Shown here: positions 9,114-17,751 of the stretch, piece after piece
Layout of the letters: every line of letters begins with the position of its first letter
Position numbering within the stretch: the first letter of the stretch is position 1
Assembly (NCBI GenBank): GCA_035498555.1
Contig: DATKAB010000053.1
Location: 1-62,607, forward strand
Direction of reading: 5' to 3'
DNA from: Candidatus Sulfotelmatobacter sp.
GTDB lineage: Bacteria; Eisenbacteria; RBG-16-71-46
Length of the DNA stretch: 62,607 nucleotides
Translations under genes and position numbers: made by a program
Notes under the pieces: model-generated
What the model was told of the DNA's origin: nothing
What the model saw: the letters and a program-made list of their open reading frames with translations, nothing else
The model's database searches: none

Positions 9114-9857
9114 GTGTCCGCGCGTACCCCCACGCCCGAAGAGCTTCGCGACAGCGGCGAGCTGCCGCGTCACATCGCCATCATCATGGATGGGAACGGA
9201 CGCTGGGCGAAGGCGCGCGGCGTTCCGCGCTTGATGGGGCATCGGGCCGGCCGAGAATCGGTGCGCGAGGCGGTCAAGGGCTGCGTCGAGCTGGGCGTCG
9301 ACGTGCTGACGCTCTACACCTTCTCGATCGAGAACTGGAATCGACCGCCCCGGGAGATCTCGGCGCTGATGGCGATCCTGCGGCAGACGCTGCGCGCCGA
9401 GCGCAAAGAGCTCAAGTCCAACAACGTCCGCCTGCAGATCATCGGGCGCGCCGCCGACCTGCCGGGACCGGTGCGCGACGCGATCGAAGAGACCCAGGCC
9501 TATCTCTCGGGCTCGACCGGCCTGCTCCTCAACCTCGCGCTGTCCTACAGCGGGCGCGCCGAGATGGTGGACGCGGTGCGCCGAATCCTGCGCGAGCAGC
9601 ATCGAAGCGGCATCAGCCCGGCCCGGGTCGACGAGGAGTTCATCGCTCGACATCTCTACACTTCGGGGCAACCCGACCCCGATCTGCTGATCCGGACCAG
9701 CGGCGAAATGCGTCTCTCGAACTTCATGCTCTGGCAGCTCGCCTACACCGAGCTGTGGATCACCGACACGCTGTGGCCCGACTTCCGGCGGCGCCATCTC
9801 TATCAGGCGGTCGCCGACTATCAGCGGCGCGAGCGCCGATTCGGGCGCGTGGATTGA
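9114..9857 (+). CDS. uppS: Undecaprenyl-diphosphate synthase (cis-prenyltransferase)
   Basis: Builds the C55 carrier lipid for peptidoglycan and LPS from farnesyl diphosphate and isopentenyl diphosphate. The 247 residues contain the catalytic start HIAIIMDGNGRWAK, the GHRAG motif, TLYTFSIENWNRP, and the C-terminal LIRTSGEMRLSNF and WPDF segments. All are intact, including the Asp of MDGNGRW. GTG 9114 follows GAGGGAGGAG. The stop overlaps the TTG start of cdsA by four bases. The order frr-uppS-cdsA-dxr is classical. Confidence 0.95.
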   Translation: MSARTPTPEELRDSGELPRHIAIIMDGNGRWAKARGVPRLMGHRAGRESVREAVKGCVELGVDVLTLYTFSIENWNRPPREISALMAILRQTLRAERKELKSNNVRLQIIGRAADLPGPVRDAIEETQAYLSGSTGLLLNLALSYSGRAEMVDAVRRILREQHRSGISPARVDEEFIARHLYTSGQPDPDLLIRTSGEMRLSNFMLWQLAYTELWITDTLWPDFRRRHLYQAVADYQRRERRFGRVD

Positions 9858-10747
9858 ACGCCACCGCCCCGGCGACGCCGCAGGCACCGGCCGACCCGGC
9901 GCCGAAGTCCTCCGGCTGGTCGCTTCGTCTCCGCATCGCCAGCGGCCTCCTGTTCGTGCCGCTGCTGATCCTGCTGGCGCGGGCGGGCGGGCTTGCCTTC
10001 ACCAGCTTCGTGGCGCTTCAGAACATCCTGGGCCTGCGCGAGTTCTTCCGCATGATGCGCGCCAAGCGCCTCGAGCCGAACGTGACGCTGGGCATCACTG
10101 CCGGCGCGCTGATGCCGTTCGTCTGCTATCGCCCGCACTGGATCCCGGGGGACTTGCTGGTGGCGGGACTGGTGATGCTGCAACTGGCGCTCGGGCTGCG
10201 GCGGCCCAATCGCGAGCGCCTGGTCGAGGGCATGGCGGTCACCATGTTCGGCTTGCTCTACGTGGGCTGGCTCGCCTCGCATCTGGTGCTGCTGCGGGAG
10301 CTGCCGTGGATCGCGGGACTCGACTACGCGAGCGGCTGGAGGTTCGTGCTGCTGGCCTTCTTCGTCACCTGGAGCTGCGACACCGGCGCCTACGCGTTCG
10401 GCCGGATGTTCGGCCGGATTCGGCCGTGGGCTCAGATCTCGCCCCGCAAGTCGCTGGAAGGTTCGCTCGGGGGCCTCGGCACCGCGCTGATCGCCGCGTT
10501 CATCGCGCGTGCGTGGTTCGCTCCGTTCCTGTCGATTCGCGACGCCGCGGTGCTCGGACTGCTGGTCGGGATCTGCGGTCAGGTCGGTGACCTGGTGGAA
10601 TCGCTGCTCAAGCGCGACGCGAGCCACGGGGACTCCTCCGACATCATTCCCGGGCACGGCGGGATCCTCGATCGCTTCGACAGTCTGTATTTCGCGGCGC
10701 CGCTGATTTACTACTACCTGCGCATGGTGGTGTTCCGGGTGCCATGA
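9854..10747 (+). CDS. cdsA: Phosphatidate cytidylyltransferase
   Basis: Makes CDP-diacylglycerol from phosphatidate and CTP at the inner membrane. The 297-residue protein has several hydrophobic segments and the C-terminal CDP-alcohol signature SLLKRDASHGDSSDIIPGHG continuing into GGILDRFDS. The usual KD in the middle of that signature is GD here. I chose TTG 9854 because it overlaps the uppS stop (TTGA), giving a Pro/Ala-rich cytosolic lead before the first membrane segment; no ATG or GTG lies near. The stop overlaps dxr. Confidence 0.9.
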   Translation: MNATAPATPQAPADPAPKSSGWSLRLRIASGLLFVPLLILLARAGGLAFTSFVALQNILGLREFFRMMRAKRLEPNVTLGITAGALMPFVCYRPHWIPGDLLVAGLVMLQLALGLRRPNRERLVEGMAVTMFGLLYVGWLASHLVLLRELPWIAGLDYASGWRFVLLAFFVTWSCDTGAYAFGRMFGRIRPWAQISPRKSLEGSLGGLGTALIAAFIARAWFAPFLSIRDAAVLGLLVGICGQVGDLVESLLKRDASHGDSSDIIPGHGGILDRFDSLYFAAPLIYYYLRMVVFRVP

Positions 10748-11910
10748 GCGCATCGCCCGCATCGGCGCGCGTGACCGTGCTGGGCGCCACCGGTTCGATC
10801 GGCCGGCAGGCGCTCGAGGTCATCGCGCATCATCGCGATCGTCTGATGGCGGTCGGGCTTTCCGCCGGCGCCGATCTCGAGGGTTTGATCGCGCTGGCCC
10901 GCACCGTTCGCCCCGAAGCGCTGGCGCTGGAGCGGAGCACGGATGAATCCGCGGCACGGGCGGCGCTGCGCGCGGCCGCGCCGCAGGCCGAGGTGCGGGT
11001 GGGCGCCGGTTCGGCGGAGTGGCTGGCGGCCTCATCCGGCGCCGCGGTCATCGTCAACGGCATCGTCGGCTCGGCCGGCCTCGGCGCCTCGCTCGCCGCG
11101 CTCGGGACCGGCGCGCGCCTCGCGCTCGCCAACAAGGAATCGCTGGTGGTCGGGGGCGCGCTGGTGCGGCGCGCACTGCAGGTCGGGGGTGAACTGGTGC
11201 CGGTCGACAGCGAGCACAGCGCCGCGTTGCAGTGCCTGTGCGGGCGCCCGCCGGTCGAGGTCGAGCGCCTCGTCATCACGGCCTCGGGCGGCGCGTTGCG
11301 CGCGCATCCCGACTGGCGGCGTGCGAGCCGATCCGAAGTGCTGGCGCATCCGGTGTGGAAGATGGGACCGCGCATCACGGTGGATTCGGCGACGCTCTTC
11401 AACAAGGGGCTCGAGCTGATCGAGGCCCGCTGGCTGTTCGATCTCGACTGGCCGAAGCTCCAGGCGGTGCTGCATCCGCAGGCGCGCATTCACGCCATGG
11501 CGATCTTCCGCGACGGATCGAGCGTGGTGCAGGCGGCCTCGCCCGACATGCGCCTGCCGATTCAGCTGGCGCTCTCGTGGCCCGAACACTGGATCGGCGA
11601 GGTCGCGCCGCTGACACCCGAACGGCTCGCAGGGCTCGAGTTCGCCCCGATCCCGGACGGCCGCTTTCCCTGCTTCGATCTGGCCCGGCAGGCGGGCGAG
11701 GCCGGCGGCACCCTGCCCTGCGCGCTCAACGCCGCCGACGAGGTCGCGGTGGCGGCGTTCCTCGACGGCGCCCTGAGCCTCGGCCAGGTGCCCGAGTGCA
11801 TCGCGCGCGTGCTCGATCAGCACCTCCGCGAGGAAGTCGAGTCGCTCGAGCAGCTCCGCTCGGTCGACCGCCGGGCGCGCGAGGCGGCGCGCGCCGCGGT
11901 GCCGGCATGA
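10744..11910 (+). CDS. dxr: 1-deoxy-D-xylulose 5-phosphate reductoisomerase
   Basis: Converts DXP to MEP with NADPH in the non-mevalonate isoprenoid pathway. The 388 residues show the N-terminal NADPH site LGATGSIGRQALEVI, NKESLVVGGALV, the metal/substrate motif PVDSEHSA, ASGGALR, and TVDSATLFNKGLELIEA. All key residues visible to me are present. It is coupled to cdsA and to the next gene by ATGA overlaps. In many genomes rseP follows dxr; here five envelope-glycan genes intervene before rseP. Confidence 0.95.
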   Translation: MSASPASARVTVLGATGSIGRQALEVIAHHRDRLMAVGLSAGADLEGLIALARTVRPEALALERSTDESAARAALRAAAPQAEVRVGAGSAEWLAASSGAAVIVNGIVGSAGLGASLAALGTGARLALANKESLVVGGALVRRALQVGGELVPVDSEHSAALQCLCGRPPVEVERLVITASGGALRAHPDWRRASRSEVLAHPVWKMGPRITVDSATLFNKGLELIEARWLFDLDWPKLQAVLHPQARIHAMAIFRDGSSVVQAASPDMRLPIQLALSWPEHWIGEVAPLTPERLAGLEFAPIPDGRFPCFDLARQAGEAGGTLPCALNAADEVAVAAFLDGALSLGQVPECIARVLDQHLREEVESLEQLRSVDRRAREAARAAVPA

Positions 11911-12317
11911 CGGAACAGCGCGTGGTGACGCGCGAGCACATGCGGCTCGAGGCGGCCGCGGCCCGCCGGGCCGGCGAGCGCGTGACGCTGGTGGAAGGCG
12001 ATTTCGATCTGCTGAGCCTCGCGGCCGCGCGCTTTCTCGCCGGCGCACGCGCGGCGGGCGGGCGGCTGCTGGTCGCGGTGAGCGGCGATCGGGCGAGTGC
12101 GGCGCGTCTCGGCCCGGGTCGGCCGCTGCTCTCGGCCGTCGAGCGCGCGCGATTGGTGGCCGGCCTGCGCGGCGTGGACCTGGTCGCGATCGACGACGAT
12201 CCGGAATCGGGTGCGCTGGCGCGCGAACTGAATGCCGATCTCCGCCTCGAGGCGCCGGTCGAAGTCGAACGCGCGACGTTCGAGCGGGTGCTCACGGCGC
12301 GCCGAGCGGCGGAATGA
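11907..12317 (+). CDS. HldE C-terminal-like nucleotidyltransferase-fold protein with degenerate active site
   Basis: A 136-residue protein aligning by eye with the cytidylyltransferase-fold half of HldE/RfaE2, which makes ADP-heptose. The fold landmarks are there: the first strand and loop VEGDFDLLSL (residues 29-38, where active enzymes read TNGCFDILHAGH), LLVAVSGDR near 55, GPGRPLLSAVERARLVAGLRGVD near 70-91. The catalytic HAGH is replaced by SLAA and the preceding NGC by EGD, so catalysis is doubtful. It starts at ATG 11907 overlapping dxr and ends overlapping a heptosyltransferase-family gene. This suggests a non-catalytic role in the LPS-core block or a different reaction. Not a fragment: it has its own start and coupling. 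Confidence 0.7.
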   Translation: MTEQRVVTREHMRLEAAAARRAGERVTLVEGDFDLLSLAAARFLAGARAAGGRLLVAVSGDRASAARLGPGRPLLSAVERARLVAGLRGVDLVAIDDDPESGALARELNADLRLEAPVEVERATFERVLTARRAAE

Positions 12318-13354
12318 GCGCCGGAATCCTGGCGATCCGGCCGCGCAACCTCGGCGACGTCGTGCTGCTGACGCCGGCGCTGCGGGCGCTCGGTCGCGGG
12401 CATTCCGATGCCGAGCTGCACGTGATTACGGATCCGCCGTTTGCGACGCTGGTCGCCGCTCAGCCTGGAGTCACCCGGGTCTGGACGACCCCGCGCTCCG
12501 CCGGCGAGACGCTCGGATTGCTGGCCCGCCTGCGAGCGCGCCGCTGGGATTGGGCGATCGATTTCTTCGGCAATCCGCGCACCGCGTTCCTGGCCGCCGC
12601 CTGCGGAGCGCGGCGGAGCGCGGGCTACGACCTGCGTGGGAGGGGACGCGCCTATCGGGTGAGGGTGCCGCGCGGCGCGGAACGCGGCGGCCACCGCGAG
12701 TACGCGGCCGCCACCCACGTGCGGCTGGCCGTCGCGGCCGGCGGCGTCGCGGACGGAGTCGTCCCCTCGCTGTCCCTCCCGGCGCACGCCAGAGCGAGCG
12801 CCATGCAGCTGCTCCAACATGCCGGAATCCGCGAGCCGCAGCGGGCAGTGGGCCTGGTGGCGGCCGGCAGCTGGCCGACCAAGACCTGGCCCGAGGCGCA
12901 TGCCGCACTGCTGGCGCGGCTCCTGCGCGAGCGCGGCCGCGAGGTGTTGCTGCTCGCCGGTCCGGGCGAGGAGCGGGTGACACGGGCGATCACGTCGCTC
13001 GCGCCCGGGCTCGCGCTGCTGCCGCCCTGCGACGTGCCCGCGCTCGCCGCCGTGATCGAGCGGCTCGGCGCCGTGGTCGGAACCGACAGCGGCCCGCGGC
13101 ATCTGGCGGTGGCGCTCGGTGTTCCCAGCTACTCCTGGTTCGGTCCGACCCATCCCGACAACTGGACGCCCGAAGATCCGCGCCACGGATACTGGCGATC
13201 GCCGCTGCCCTGTGCGGGCTGCGATCGCACGCGTTGCCCGCACTGGAACTGCCTGCCGGGGCTCGACCCCGCAGAAGCCGGCGAGCGCGTGCTCGTCCAC
13301 CTGGAACGCCATGAGCGACACGCTTCCGATTTCCGTCCTGCTGCTGGCGCGTGA
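12314..13354 (+). CDS. Glycosyltransferase family 9 (ADP-heptose:LPS heptosyltransferase-like)
   Basis: A 346-residue GT-B fold protein of the WaaC/WaaF/WaaQ family, which transfers heptose to the LPS inner core at the inner membrane. It opens with ILAIRPRNLGDVVLLTPALRAL, the family N-terminal block, and the C-terminal half has GTDSGPRHLAVALGVPS followed by WFGPTHPDNWTP, the nucleotide-sugar site. It also carries a Cys cluster near residues 298-313 (CAGC, CPHWNC). It overlaps the preceding HldE-like gene by four bases and the next gene by 44. Acceptor and exact sugar cannot be told. Confidence 0.88.
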   Translation: MSAGILAIRPRNLGDVVLLTPALRALGRGHSDAELHVITDPPFATLVAAQPGVTRVWTTPRSAGETLGLLARLRARRWDWAIDFFGNPRTAFLAAACGARRSAGYDLRGRGRAYRVRVPRGAERGGHREYAAATHVRLAVAAGGVADGVVPSLSLPAHARASAMQLLQHAGIREPQRAVGLVAAGSWPTKTWPEAHAALLARLLRERGREVLLLAGPGEERVTRAITSLAPGLALLPPCDVPALAAVIERLGAVVGTDSGPRHLAVALGVPSYSWFGPTHPDNWTPEDPRHGYWRSPLPCAGCDRTRCPHWNCLPGLDPAEAGERVLVHLERHERHASDFRPAAGA

Positions 13355-14078
13355 CGAGGGGCCGGCGCTCGAAGCGCTGTTGCCCCGGCTGGCGTTCGCG
13401 CGCGAGGTGGTGGTGGTGTGGGACGCGAACGGCGATGCGGCGACGCGCGCGATCGCCGAGCGGCTGGGGGCCCGCGTCCATTCGCGCGCGCTCGACGGGT
13501 TCGGCGCGCAGCGGCGCTTCGCGCTCGAACACTGCCGGGAGCCCTGGGTGCTGTGGATCGATGCCGACGAGCTTCCGGCGCAACCCCCCGGACCCTTGCT
13601 CGCTCCGCTGATCGCGTCGCCCGATCTCGCCGGCGCGACGATCACGCGTCGCGGCTTCTTCCTGGGCCGGCGCATCCGCTACTGCGGCTGGCAGAGCGAG
13701 CGACTGGTGCGCCTGTTCCGCCGCGATCGAGCCCGGTTCGACGACGCCGCCGTCCACGAGCAGGTTCATGTCGAGGGCCGGATCGCGCGCTCCGAACTCG
13801 CGTTCGATCACCATTCCTACCGGTCCTGGGACGCCTGCGTGGACAAGCTGCGCCGCTACGCCGGCGCCGGCGCCGCGAAGGCCTGGCAGGAGGGCCGGCG
13901 CGCTGGTGCCCTCGACGTGGCGCTGCGACCGCCGCTGCGCTTCGCGCGCCAGTACTTGCTGCAGCTGGGCTTCCTGGACGGTGGCTACGGCGCGGTGTTG
14001 TGCGCGCTGGCGGCCGCGCAGGTCGCGCTCAAGTACGCGGAGCTGTGGGCGCGGACACGCGGTGTCCCGGTTCGATGA
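13311..14078 (+). CDS. Glycosyltransferase family 2, LPS-core WaaE/KdtX-like
   Basis: A 255-residue GT-A fold enzyme with the opening ISVLLLARDEGPALEALLPRL, the metal-binding region LWIDADELP, and the pattern RFDDAAVHEQVHVEG typical of the WaaE/KdtX beta-glucosyltransferase group. The C terminus has hydrophobic or amphipathic stretches consistent with membrane association. ATG 13311 makes a 44-base overlap with the GT9 gene, but no later start has a better ribosome site. It probably extends the LPS core; substrate unknown. Confidence 0.85.
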   Translation: MSDTLPISVLLLARDEGPALEALLPRLAFAREVVVVWDANGDAATRAIAERLGARVHSRALDGFGAQRRFALEHCREPWVLWIDADELPAQPPGPLLAPLIASPDLAGATITRRGFFLGRRIRYCGWQSERLVRLFRRDRARFDDAAVHEQVHVEGRIARSELAFDHHSYRSWDACVDKLRRYAGAGAAKAWQEGRRAGALDVALRPPLRFARQYLLQLGFLDGGYGAVLCALAAAQVALKYAELWARTRGVPVR

Positions 14079-15139
14079 GGCGGGTCTGCTTCTTCGGCGC
14101 CTACGATCCCGCCTATCCGCGCAACCGCATTCTCCGCCAGGGCCTCACGCTCGAAGGCTACGAAGTCGGCGAGGCGCGAGTGCGCGAGACCCGCGCCTTC
14201 CGGCGCTGGCCGGCGCTCGCCGCACGCTTCTCCGCGGCGGCCCGCGGCGCGTCGGTGGTGCTGGTGCCGGAGTTCCGGCACAAGGACGTGCCGCTGGCGC
14301 GCGCGCTGTGCGGGCGGCGCGTGCTGGTGTTCGATCCGCTGGTCTCGCGTGTGGACACGCTGGTCGAGGACTGGCGACTCCATGCGCCGGGATCGGCCCA
14401 GGCGCGCTGGAACGCCTGGATCGATCGGATCGCACTGTCGCTCCCCGACCGGGTGCTGTGCGACACCTGGGCGCACGGGCGGCTCTTCGAAACGCTGGGG
14501 GCGCGTCGCGATCGGCTGCGGCGCGTGCTGGTGGGAGCGGAGGACGCGTTCTTCGCGGTGCCGCCCCGCGACATCGAGAGCGAGGTGCGCGTGCTGTATC
14601 TCGGGGGTTTCCTGCCGCTCCATGGCGTCGGGGTGCTGATCGACGCCCTGGCGCGACTCGAGCAGCGCCGCGATCTTCCCCCGTGGCGGGCAACGCTTGC
14701 CGGACGCGGCATCGAGTGGGAGCGGTCGCGGCAGTCGGCACGCGAGCGCGGCCTCGCTCGCGTCGAGTTCCCGGGCCCGGTGGACTACGCCGAGGCGCCG
14801 CGCTGGATGGCGGCCAGCGACGTGGTGCTGGGCGCGTTCGGAGCGGGAGAAAAGGCCGGACGTGTAATCCCTCACAAGGTCTACCAGGGACTGGCGGCGG
14901 GCCGGGCGGTGCTGACCGGAGCGGGTGAAGGGTTGAACGAGGTGTTCGAGCCGGGTGTTCACCTCGAGGCGGTGACGCGTGGTGATGCCGCGGCACTGGC
15001 CGGAGCGCTCGGCGAACTGATTGCCGATCGCGATCGCCGCGAGCTTCGCGCGCGAGCCGGCCGCGAGCGAGCGCTCGAGGTGGCGAGCCCGCGCCGCATC
15101 GGAGCGGAGCTCGCCGCCATCCTCGCCGAGCGGGAATGA
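14075..15139 (+). CDS. Glycosyltransferase family 4
   Basis: A 354-residue GT-B protein. The N-terminal half opens with RRVCFFGAYDPAYPRNRIL and the C-terminal half has LYLGGFLPLHGVGVLIDAL, a GT4 nucleotide-sugar domain start, and VIPHKVYQGLAAGRAVLTG near residue 270. The conventional EX7E appears weakened to a KVYQGLA form. It is coupled to both neighbours (ATGA overlaps). Likely adds a sugar to LPS core or a related envelope glycan. Confidence 0.8.
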   Translation: MRRVCFFGAYDPAYPRNRILRQGLTLEGYEVGEARVRETRAFRRWPALAARFSAAARGASVVLVPEFRHKDVPLARALCGRRVLVFDPLVSRVDTLVEDWRLHAPGSAQARWNAWIDRIALSLPDRVLCDTWAHGRLFETLGARRDRLRRVLVGAEDAFFAVPPRDIESEVRVLYLGGFLPLHGVGVLIDALARLEQRRDLPPWRATLAGRGIEWERSRQSARERGLARVEFPGPVDYAEAPRWMAASDVVLGAFGAGEKAGRVIPHKVYQGLAAGRAVLTGAGEGLNEVFEPGVHLEAVTRGDAAALAGALGELIADRDRRELRARAGRERALEVASPRRIGAELAAILAERE

Positions 15140-16239
15140 AGGTCGCCCATCTCGACACCGGTCGGAGCTGGCGCGGCGGCCAGCAGCAGGTGCTGTTGCT
15201 GCTCGAGGGCCTGAGGGCGCGCGGAGTCGAGAGCCTGCTGCTCGCGCCGCCCGGGCCGTTGCTCGAGCGCGCGCACGCGGCGGCGTTCGAAGCGCGCGAA
15301 TGGCGCTCGGCGGGCGAGTGGGATCTGGCGGCGGTGGTCACGGCGCGCCGGCACCTGAGCGAGTTTGCGCCCGATCTCGCCCACCTCCACAGCGCGCACG
15401 CCCATACCCTCGGAGTTCTGGCGGCCCGCTTCGCCGGAGGAATTCCTTCGGTGGTCTCGCGGCGAGTCGACTTCGCGGTGGCGACGACGCCCTGGAGCTG
15501 GCTCAAGTACCGGCTCCCGGTGGGTCGCTATTTCTGCATCAGCCGCGGGGTGATCGAGGTGATGAAGCGCGGCGGCGTGCCGGAGGAACGGCTGGCGCTG
15601 GTGCCGAGCGGGGTGCGCTTCGCGAGCGAGGACGAGGTGCGCGCCGCTCCGGATCTGCGCGCGGAGCTGGGCCTCGCGCGCGAGTCGCGGCTGATCGGCA
15701 CGGTTGCGGCGCTCGCGCCACACAAGAACCACGCCGATCTGATGCGGGCCGCGGCGCGGGTCGTGGCCGAGCGCGCCGACGTGCATTTCGTCTGGCTCGG
15801 TGAAGGTGAATGCCGGCCGGAGCTGGAGGCCCAGCGCCGCGCACTGGGGCTCGAATCGCGCGTCCATCTGCTCGGCTTCCGGGCCGGAGCTCGCGCGTTC
15901 GTTCCCCAGTTCACCCTGTTCGCGCTGGCCTCCTATCTCGAAGGGCTCTGCACCTCGATCCTCGACGCTCAGTCGCTTGGAGTTCCGGTGATCGCCACTC
16001 GAACCGGGGGCATCCCGGACCTGATCGAGGACCGGGTGAACGGCCGGCTGGTTCCGGTGCGCGATCCCGCCGCGCTGGCCGCCGCCCTGCTCGAGGCCCT
16101 CGACCACCCGGATCGGCCGCTCGCCTGGGCCCGGGCGGCCATGAGCAGCGTGCTGGAATTCAGCGCCGACCGGATGGTGGAACGCTCGCTCGAGGAATAT
16201 CGGCGGCTGATCGGCCCGGGGCAGCATCCCAAGCCCTAG
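15136..16239 (+). CDS. Glycosyltransferase family 4
   Basis: A 367-residue GT-B enzyme, better conserved than the one before it. It has the N-terminal glycine loop SWRGGQQQVLLLLEGL, HLHSAHAHTLG, then the donor domain with IGTVAALAPHKNHADLM, WLGEGECRPELE and the C-terminal EGLCTSILDAQSLGVPVIAT (EX7E-type acidic residues, E and D). It is the last gene of the dxr-linked glycan block; a 12-bp palindrome (16240-16251) begins immediately after the stop and a hairpin and promoter follow. Sugar specificity is not predictable. Confidence 0.85.
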   Translation: MKVAHLDTGRSWRGGQQQVLLLLEGLRARGVESLLLAPPGPLLERAHAAAFEAREWRSAGEWDLAAVVTARRHLSEFAPDLAHLHSAHAHTLGVLAARFAGGIPSVVSRRVDFAVATTPWSWLKYRLPVGRYFCISRGVIEVMKRGGVPEERLALVPSGVRFASEDEVRAAPDLRAELGLARESRLIGTVAALAPHKNHADLMRAAARVVAERADVHFVWLGEGECRPELEAQRRALGLESRVHLLGFRAGARAFVPQFTLFALASYLEGLCTSILDAQSLGVPVIATRTGGIPDLIEDRVNGRLVPVRDPAALAAALLEALDHPDRPLAWARAAMSSVLEFSADRMVERSLEEYRRLIGPGQHPKP

Positions 16240-16287
16240 AAACCGCGGTTTCGGCCTGCCGTTTGCCTCGGTCGGGTCGAGGAGGTA

Positions 16288-16302
16288 CCGGAGCCCCTCC
16301 GG
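16288..16302. terminator. Short GC hairpin before the rseP promoter
   Basis: CCGGAG-CCC-CTCCGG forms a perfect 6-bp stem with a 3-base loop and ends eight bases before the rseP -35. A 12-bp palindrome at 16240-16251 lies directly after the preceding stop. Neither has a T-run. Confidence 0.3.
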
Positions 16303-16310
16303 AGCCGTCC

Positions 16311-16340
16311 TTGACGCTCTCAAAGGCGCGGCGCTAGCCT
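16311..16340 (+). promoter_or_regulatory. Promoter of rseP-tamA-tamB
   Basis: TTGACG (16311-16316), 18 bp, TAGCCT (16335-16340). The predicted leader before the rseP start is about 25 bases and contains the AAGGAG ribosome site. Confidence 0.7.
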
Positions 16341-16371
16341 GCCGAAGACCTTCTCATCCAAGGAGTTGAGC

Positions 16372-17751
16372 TTGCACTGGAATGCCATCGTGCCCGGCGT
16401 GGTGCTGCTCGGGCTGGTGATCTTCATCCACGAGCTGGGCCACTTCCTGGCCGCCAAGTGGCGCGGGGTCAAGGTCCTGCGCTTTTCACTGGGTTTTGGA
16501 CCGGCGATGTTCGCCTTCACCATGGGCGAAACCGAGTACCGGATCTCCTGGTTTCCGCTCGGGGGCTACGTCCAGATGGCCGGCGACACTCCCGGTGAGC
16601 AGGGCGAGATGCCGAGCGGACCCGAGCAATATCTTTCGCATCCCTGGTACGGGCGAATCGTGATCGCCGCGGCCGGGCCGGCCGCCAATCTGGTCGGCGC
16701 CTTCCTGGTGCTGGTGATCACCGGGGTGGTGGGAGTCTCCTATCCGGATTATCCCAACCGCCTGGGCGCGACGCCCGACACCAGCTTCGCGTACCAGATG
16801 GGACTGCGCGAAGGCGACCAGATCGTCGCGGTCTCGGGCAAGCCCACCAGCAGCTGGGTCGCGATCTTCCTCACCAACTCGCGCATCGGCGGCAAGAATC
16901 CGGTGGTCCTCACCGCGCAGCGGGCCGGCAGTCATTTCGAGGTGCCGCTGACTCCCGCTCAGCGCGAGCCGCTTTTCTCGAGTCTGCATCGCCCCGAGGA
17001 CCCGCCGGTGGTGGGCTCGGTGATGACCGGGATGCCCGCTTACAAGGCCGGCCTCCGCGATGGCGACCGGATTCTGGCGGTGAATGGGAAGCCGGTGAAC
17101 GTCTGGGACGATCTGCCTGCGGCGCTGCACGGCCAGGTCGACAAGCAAGTGACGCTGCACGTGTCGCGCGGCGGTCAGGAGTTCGACGTGATGGTGAAGC
17201 CGATCAATGCCGACGGCGGATCGGGCGGGAACGGCGTGATCGGCATCGAGGCGCCCCGCCACGGCACCTATGTCGAGAAACATTCGCTGTGGGAGAGCAT
17301 CCCACTCGGGTTCGGGGCGACGCTCGATCTGGTCCCGGCGGTGTATCGACAGATGTGGCTCACCATCAGCCGGCCCATCTACTACCGCGAGTACCTCGGT
17401 GGCCCGCTGTTCATCGCGCAGGCGGCCAGCGAGCAGGCGTCGCGCGGACTCGATTCCTGGCTGCAACTCCTGGCCTGGATCAGCGTGGCGATCATGGCTT
17501 TCAATCTGCTCCCGCTGCCGATCCTCGACGGGGGCCACATTCTGCTCGCACTGATCGAGGCGGTGCGGCGCCACGCCATCTCGGCAGCCACCTACCTGCG
17601 GTTTCAAAAGGTGGGCTTGCTGGTGGTCGGGGGGCTGTTCGTTTTCATTCTCGCCAACGACTTCAATCGGCTGATTCAGCGTCAGCGTGCGCTTGACCAT
17701 GCTCCTCGCCCGGCTCCCCGGGAGAATACGGTTGCCCCCTCGCCGCCCTAG
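16372..17751 (+). CDS. rseP: RIP metalloprotease RseP (site-2 protease)
   Basis: Intramembrane zinc protease that cleaves anti-sigma factors or signal-peptide remnants. The 459 residues contain FIHELGHFLAAK (HExxH) in the first membrane helix, GGYVQMAG, two PDZ domains (around AYQMGLREGDQIVAVSGKP and GLRDGDRILAVNGKP) and the C-terminal LLPLPILDGGHILL, which supplies the third zinc ligand Asp. Two TTG codons are possible; I chose 16372 because AGGAG (16361-16365) is six bases upstream, whereas TTG 16366 abuts it. The last 20 bases overlap the tamA start region. It heads an outer-membrane biogenesis operon. Confidence 0.94.
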   Translation: MHWNAIVPGVVLLGLVIFIHELGHFLAAKWRGVKVLRFSLGFGPAMFAFTMGETEYRISWFPLGGYVQMAGDTPGEQGEMPSGPEQYLSHPWYGRIVIAAAGPAANLVGAFLVLVITGVVGVSYPDYPNRLGATPDTSFAYQMGLREGDQIVAVSGKPTSSWVAIFLTNSRIGGKNPVVLTAQRAGSHFEVPLTPAQREPLFSSLHRPEDPPVVGSVMTGMPAYKAGLRDGDRILAVNGKPVNVWDDLPAALHGQVDKQVTLHVSRGGQEFDVMVKPINADGGSGGNGVIGIEAPRHGTYVEKHSLWESIPLGFGATLDLVPAVYRQMWLTISRPIYYREYLGGPLFIAQAASEQASRGLDSWLQLLAWISVAIMAFNLLPLPILDGGHILLALIEAVRRHAISAATYLRFQKVGLLVVGGLFVFILANDFNRLIQRQRALDHAPRPAPRENTVAPSPP

